Shown in pieces: positions 59,122 through 64,000 of a stretch of DNA of 64,000 nt (position 1 is the stretch's first letter; each line of letters opens with the position of its first letter). The stretch spans positions 2,914,001 through 2,978,000 of the forward strand of contig NC_133942.1 in NCBI RefSeq assembly GCF_031877795.1, given 5' to 3'. Below the pieces are notes generated by a model that had not been told where the DNA came from, searched no databases, and was given only the letters and a program-made list of their open reading frames with translations. Source of the DNA: Strix aluco (taxonomy: Eukaryota; Chordata; Aves; Strigiformes; Strigidae). A program made the position numbers and the translations under genes.

Positions 59122-60483
59122 CTGTACAGCCATGTCCTGGGGTTCAGTACATCTAAAAGTTAATACCACATCTGAAAGAAATGACCCTGGTGACTTTCTC
59201 TTCTAGTCCTGTCACCAAAATATGCTGCTGTTCCCTCCTGCCACTCACTTAAAAACTCGTCACATAATTCGTCCCTAGAGGGGAACATAAAGAATTTGCT
59301 TTCTGGGACAAATATGTCACGTATACATCACTACCTCCTTACTGGAACAACGATTCAACGGTGACATAGTGAACGTCAGCATTACTGGGAGAATTCTACA
59401 AGAACATGTTGCCTGGTAGTTTTCTTGACAGGTTTTTCACACAGTTTCAGCCCCAAGACTTCCCTCCCCACACTGACGAAGGCAGCGACCCCAAGCAGAG
59501 ACCCTCTCCCCATCCTCACGCTCCCAACCTCTCCCTGAACCACGTCCTCCTGCAGAAGCTGCACTCTCAGGGCACTAAAATCAAAGGGACATTGGATCCT
59601 TTTCTCCTCGCTGAGGGGGGCTGGGTGTGGGGTTTTCACCTCCAGACTGAACTATGTCCTGCCATGTCCCCTGCCCTCTTCTGCTAAGGCACAGGCACGA
59701 GGGGAGGCCTCACCCTGACACCCCAGCAGGCGCTGACCCCAGGGCCACACAGGGAGGTCCCCCACACCTCCCCTTGCCCCAAACCCCCCAGCTTCCCCCC
59801 ACGCCATCCCCTCTGCCACACACAGCCCCAGCTCCCCACGCCCCACGGCACCCTCCCCCCAGCCCTGTCACACACCAACAACTGCCACAGCTTCCCCTGC
59901 CACGCACAGGGACCCTCGGAGCTGCCCCTGCACAGACCCCACTGTCACACGCAGGCAGCCTCCACAGCTGCCCCCAGCCGCCACCCCCCACACCACCCCG
60001 GGGGGGTCTCCACAGCTCCCCCCACCGCCCCCCACTGTCAGAGGAGCTGCCTCACCGCTCCCCCCAACCAGACCTCACCGTTACACACCGGCAGCCCCAC
60101 AGCTCACACCCCCCTCACACAGAAGAGGCCCCACACCTCCCCCCATCCCGACCCCTGTCACACACCGGCGGCCCCACATCCCCCCCAGCCCTGACCCACC
60201 ACACACACGCGGCCCCACATCCCCCCCAGCCCTGACCCACCACACACACGCGGCCCCACATCTCTCCCTCAGACCCCCCCGACCCTGTGCAGGCCCCAGC
60301 AGCCAGGCGGTGCCGGGGCGGGGGGGCAGCCACAGTACCTGCCGCAGAGCTGGGGCTCCGGAGAGGTGAGGAGACACCCCCTTCCCCTCAGGCAGCGCAG
60401 GGGTTCCCCTTTTTCCAGCCGGGAGGAGGCGGGGGGTGCCCGCAGAGCGCGGCCCCCACACCCCTCAGAGCCACCGGCCGCTC
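59122..60483 (+). repeat. Large inverted repeat, left arm
   Basis: This arm is the reverse complement of 61182-62499 at about 97-98% by eye. For example, a 93-codon open frame at 59406-59687 (+) recurs at 61934-62215 (-) with a single amino-acid difference. Positions sum to 121621 in the outer part. The inner part is offset by 42, because a 42-bp unit near 60180-60265 (GCGGCCCCACATCCCCCC...CACACACAC) is present twice here and once in the other arm. Confidence 0.95.
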
Positions 60484-61340
60484 CGGGCAGAGGCGCCGCC
60501 GCCGCCGGGACCCCCCTGTGCCGCCGGGCAGGAGCCGGCGGGGACGCCGCTGGGTCCTAAAGGCTCCCGCCTGCCTTCCGCGGGCGGCAAAGCTGCTGCT
60601 GCCAGAAACCGGGAGGGGGGGGAGCGGGCGAGCGGTGCCATCGAGAAACACGTGGCAGGAGCGGAGGGGGGGATAAACAAAATAACACACACACACACAC
60701 ACACACCCCCCGACAGAAAAGCTGCACCCCCCCCCCCCCCACCCCGCGAAACCAACAGCTGAAGCCGGGGAGCGCCCGGCAGCGCCGGGACCCCGACCCG
60801 GGTAAAGGCACCCGGTTCCCGACGCGAACTCCCCCCGGGGAGTGGGGGGGCCGCCGCCTCTGCCTGGTCCCCCAGCACCCGCCTGGGGAGGCGTGGGGGG
60901 GAGCGGTGGCCGGTGCGGAGCGGAGGGGCTACTGGGGGGTGATACCGGCGAGCGACCAGCAGAGCCGGGGCCCGCCGTCTCCCGGAGGACGCCAACCCGC
61001 CCTCGGGGCGGGGGGGCCACCGCCGCCTCTGCCCGGTCTCCCGGCAGCCGGGTCTGCCCCGGCACAGCGCGCGGGGAGGCCAGGTCTACCCAGGGCCGCC
61101 TCAGGCACCCCTTCCCGCCAAAGCGCCGCCCCGCCGTGCCCCGCTCCCATGGCAACAGGCCCCGCCTCCCCCCGCGCGCCGCGGCCGTTGGCTCTGAGGG
61201 GTGTGCGGACCGCGCTCTGCCGGGCACCCCCCGCCTCCTCCCGTCTGGAAAAAGGGGAACCCCTGCGCTGCCTGAGGGGAAGGGGGTGTCTCCTCACCTC
61301 TCCGGAGCCCCAGCTCTGCGCAGGTACTGTGGCTGCCCCC
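60270..61340. promoter_or_regulatory. CpG-rich core between the palindrome arms; likely bidirectional promoter
   Basis: A dense GC/CpG stretch (GCGCCGCCGCCGCCGGGACC and similar) covers the inner ends of both arms and the 0.7-kb spacer. Each arm carries a splice-donor-like CTCTGCG(G)CAG|GTACTGTGGCTGC, at 60339 on minus and 61323 on plus. This fits a non-coding first exon copied in both directions. TMEM209 starts to the right and the unrecognised gene lies to the left. CCATGGCAACAGG (about 61148) resembles half an X-box/RFX site. An (AC)n run sits at 60683-60706 and a C-run near 60730. Confidence 0.5.
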
Positions 61341-62499
61341 ATGCCCTGGCACCGCCTGGCTGCTGGGGCCTGCACAGGGTCGGGGGGGTCTGAGGGAGAG
61401 ATGTGGGGCCGCGTGTGTGTGGTGGGTCAGGGCTGGGGGGGATGTGGGGCCGCCGGTGTGTGACAGGGGTCGGGATGGGGGGAGGTGTGGGGCCTCTTCT
61501 GTGTGGGGGGGGTGTGAGCTGTGGGGCTGCCGGTGTGTAACGGTGAGGTCTGGTTGGGGGGAGCGGTGAGGCAGCTCCTCTGACAGTGGGGGGCGGTGGG
61601 GGGAGCTGTGGAGACCCCCCCGGGGTGGTGTGGGGGGTGGCGGCTGGGGGCAGCTGTGGAGGCTGCCTGCGTGTGACAGTGGGGTCTGTGCAGGGGCAGC
61701 TCCGAGGGTCCCTGTGCGTGGCAGGGGAAGCTGTGGCAGTTGTTGGTGTGTGACAGGGCTGGGGGGAGGGTGCCGTGGGGCGTGGGGAGCTGGGGCTGTG
61801 TGTGGCAGAGGGGATGGCGTGGGGGGAAGCTGGGGGGTTTGGGGCAAGGGGAGGTGTGGGGGACCTCCCTGTGTGGCCCTGGGGTCAGCGCCTGCTGGGG
61901 TGTCAGGGTGAGGCCTCCCCTCGTGCCTGTGCCTTAGCAGAAGAGGGCAGGGGACATGGCAGGACATAGTTCAGTCTGGAGGTGAAAACCCCACACCCAG
62001 CCCCCCTCAGCGAGGAGAAAAGGATCCAATGTCCCTTTGATTTCAGTGCCCTGAGAGTGCAGCTTCTGCAGGAGGACGTGGTTCAGGGAGAGGTTGGGAG
62101 CGTGAGGATGGGGAGAGGGTCTCTGCTTGGGGTCGCTGCCTTCGTCAGTGTGGGGAGGGAAGTCTTGGGGCTGAAACTGTGTGAAAAACCTGTCAAGAAA
62201 ACTACCAGGCAACATGTTCTTGTAGAATTCTCCCAGTAATGCTGACGTTCACTATGTCACCGTTGAATCGTTGTTCCAGTAAGGAGGTAGTGATGTATAC
62301 GTGACGTAGTTGTCCCAGAAAGCAAATTCTTTATGTTCCCCTCTAGGGACGAATTATGTGACGAGTTTTTAAGTGAGTGGCAGGAAGGAACAGCAGCATA
62401 TTTTGGTGACAGGACTAGAAGAGAAAGTCACCAGGGTCATTTCTTTCAGATGTGGTATTAACTTTTAGATGTACCGAACCCGAGGACATGGCTGTACAG
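61182..62499 (-). repeat. Large inverted repeat, right arm
   Basis: Partner of 59122-60483. Its outer end falls at CTGTACAGTCTG (62490-62502), after which the two flanks are unrelated. Its inner end falls at CGGCCGTTGGCTCTGAG (61182). Differences between the arms are scattered substitutions plus the 42-bp copy-number change. The open frames inside are mirrored between arms and lack codon or splice evidence of being genes. Confidence 0.95.
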
Positions 62500-62853
62500 T
62501 CTGAAAATCCTCTGTTCCCAACTGAAACGAGTGAGAATTTTCAATATTAGAACTGCAGAGCTGTGCAAGGCCTTTCCTTCCTCTGGCTCCCTTTGCTTGG
62601 AGAAGGCAGGAGCTTTGCCTCTTGCTGCTGAAGGATGTTATTTTTCAAAACTGAGGTTGGAATCTGTCTCTGTCTTCTTACCTGCACCTCAGTGGAGAAG
62701 GTGGACGCTGTTCCTCAGTAATGAGGTGGCAGTGCTGACAGGAGGGTTCATTGAAGAAATATTACCTATTTTTACTGGTAAAAAGAATCTGTTGGGTTTT
62801 TTTTTTAAGATGCTAAGCATGACTCTGGCTAAAGGTAAAGTCCATTTACATAG

Positions 62854-63272
<419 letters not shown>

Positions 63273-64000
63273 GTGAGTTGCTGCAGCATTTAAATAGTTT
63301 TCAGGGTTCTTTTCTTTTTTTCACTTGTCAGTTTGATTGCTGGAGAGGTAGTCTTTAACTAGCTTTTTTTTTAGGAAAAAAAAAAGGGTTTTTTTGTTTG
63401 TTTTAAATTTAAACCAAAGCTTTGGTTTGCTTTCTGCTGTCTCCCTTGAAACTTGGAATTTCATCTGTTCTAGTGACAGGTAAGGAGTGTTAGCAGCTTT
63501 CTTAGATAGGAAGAACTTCCTTGGTGCATTAAATCTGTTGACCGTGTAGAGGAAGGCTTTGGGGAACACGGCAGATTTTCCTGCTCTATTGTACCGTGGG
63601 CGTGGATGGCATTTCACAAGAATTAAAGTTTGTTTCGGAGGCGCAGACTCTAAGCCAGCTGTATCAAATATGATTAGAGGATGAAGCAAGAGGAGGAGAA
63701 AAATCATGAGATGAGTGACAGATGATTTGACAGAAGATGGTTTTGGAGAAATACTGTGAAACTTCATTGTAGTAGATTTGGAAAACGACTGTCCATCTTT
63801 AAAAATTCAATTCTAGCAGCATCAATTAATCTCAATACAGAAAGGAGAATTATCTCCCATGGTTCTGGCATAAAAAAGTGAAGAAATCTTAGCTATTGCC
63901 CAAACTGGTACTTACTGACAGCACTAATAATTAGACCTGTTTTCAATGGGTATATGCCCGTTTTTGCAAACAAGACACTTTGGTTATTCCCCGTGCTCAA
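63273..64000. other. TMEM209 intron to window end
   Basis: AT-rich sequence with T- and A-runs near 63360-63410 following the second TMEM209 donor. No further exon is recognised, and the gene must continue past the window. Confidence 0.6.

Noticed and set aside
59406..59687. 93-codon frame conserved between palindrome arms
   Set aside because: Conservation is explained by the arms being recent copies; no splice, domain or independent codon evidence.
60388..61967. 279- and 288-codon minus-strand frames in the palindrome
   Set aside because: GC-rich promoter-like and C-rich repeat sequence; Pro/His/Arg-biased with no recognisable domain.

Overview
This window is vertebrate nuclear DNA, almost certainly from a bird and probably a songbird. 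It contains CR1 LINE 3' ends, avian-type LTRs, very GC-rich short-intron genes with G/C-rich minisatellite introns, a MROH (maestro HEAT-like) tandem pair and a PIM1-like kinase, a family known to be expanded in songbirds. All multi-exon calls come from reading conserved peptide blocks flanked by GT/AG sites. No database search was run.

Layout. 1-2.6 kb: no recognised gene. 3.0-4.0 kb (+): two exons of a RUSF1 copy. 4.3-12.2 kb (-): two MROH-like genes in tandem. The upstream copy (8049-12217) assembles into a complete 12-exon, 546-codon frame behind a TATA box. The downstream copy (4343-6575) keeps only exons 6-8 and 10-12. 12.7-15.0 kb (+): an endogenous retrovirus with one LTR and a broken RNase H/integrase remnant. 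16.9-19.4 kb (-): decayed TAF6 exons next to a second, inverted and internally deleted RUSF1 fragment. 19.4-29.6 kb: about 10 kb with no recognised gene. 29.6-31.0 kb (+): the last exon of a PIM1-like kinase with a premature stop and a PIM1-like 3'UTR. 33.3-34.0 kb (-): an OXA1L fragment. 35.0-43.3 kb (+): seven in-frame internal exons of CEP250, with CR1 and a telomere-like array in the introns. 44.8-47.2 kb: a diffuse GCAGAT/CCCACT minisatellite containing an LTR. 48.0-49.9 kb (+): an intact PRR22-like gene, followed by a scrambled duplicate (51.8-52.5 kb). 52.6-54.4 kb (-): a LARP6-like pseudogene. 56.2-58.8 kb (-): two exons of an unrecognised gene. 59.1-62.5 kb: a large inverted repeat (arms about 1.3 kb) around a CpG-rich core. 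62.9-64 kb (+): the first coding exons of TMEM209, running off the window.

The striking feature is mosaicism. Pieces of RUSF1, TAF6, PIM1, OXA1L, CEP250, PRR22, LARP6 and TMEM209 lie side by side, although their human orthologues are mostly on different chromosomes, and many are truncated, inverted or disabled. This suggests a duplication-rich region (subtelomeric, dot microchromosome, W, or germline-restricted chromosome) or assembly misjoins; the sequence alone does not decide. Only MROH copy 1, PRR22, TMEM209 (partial) and perhaps the CEP250 segment look translatable.
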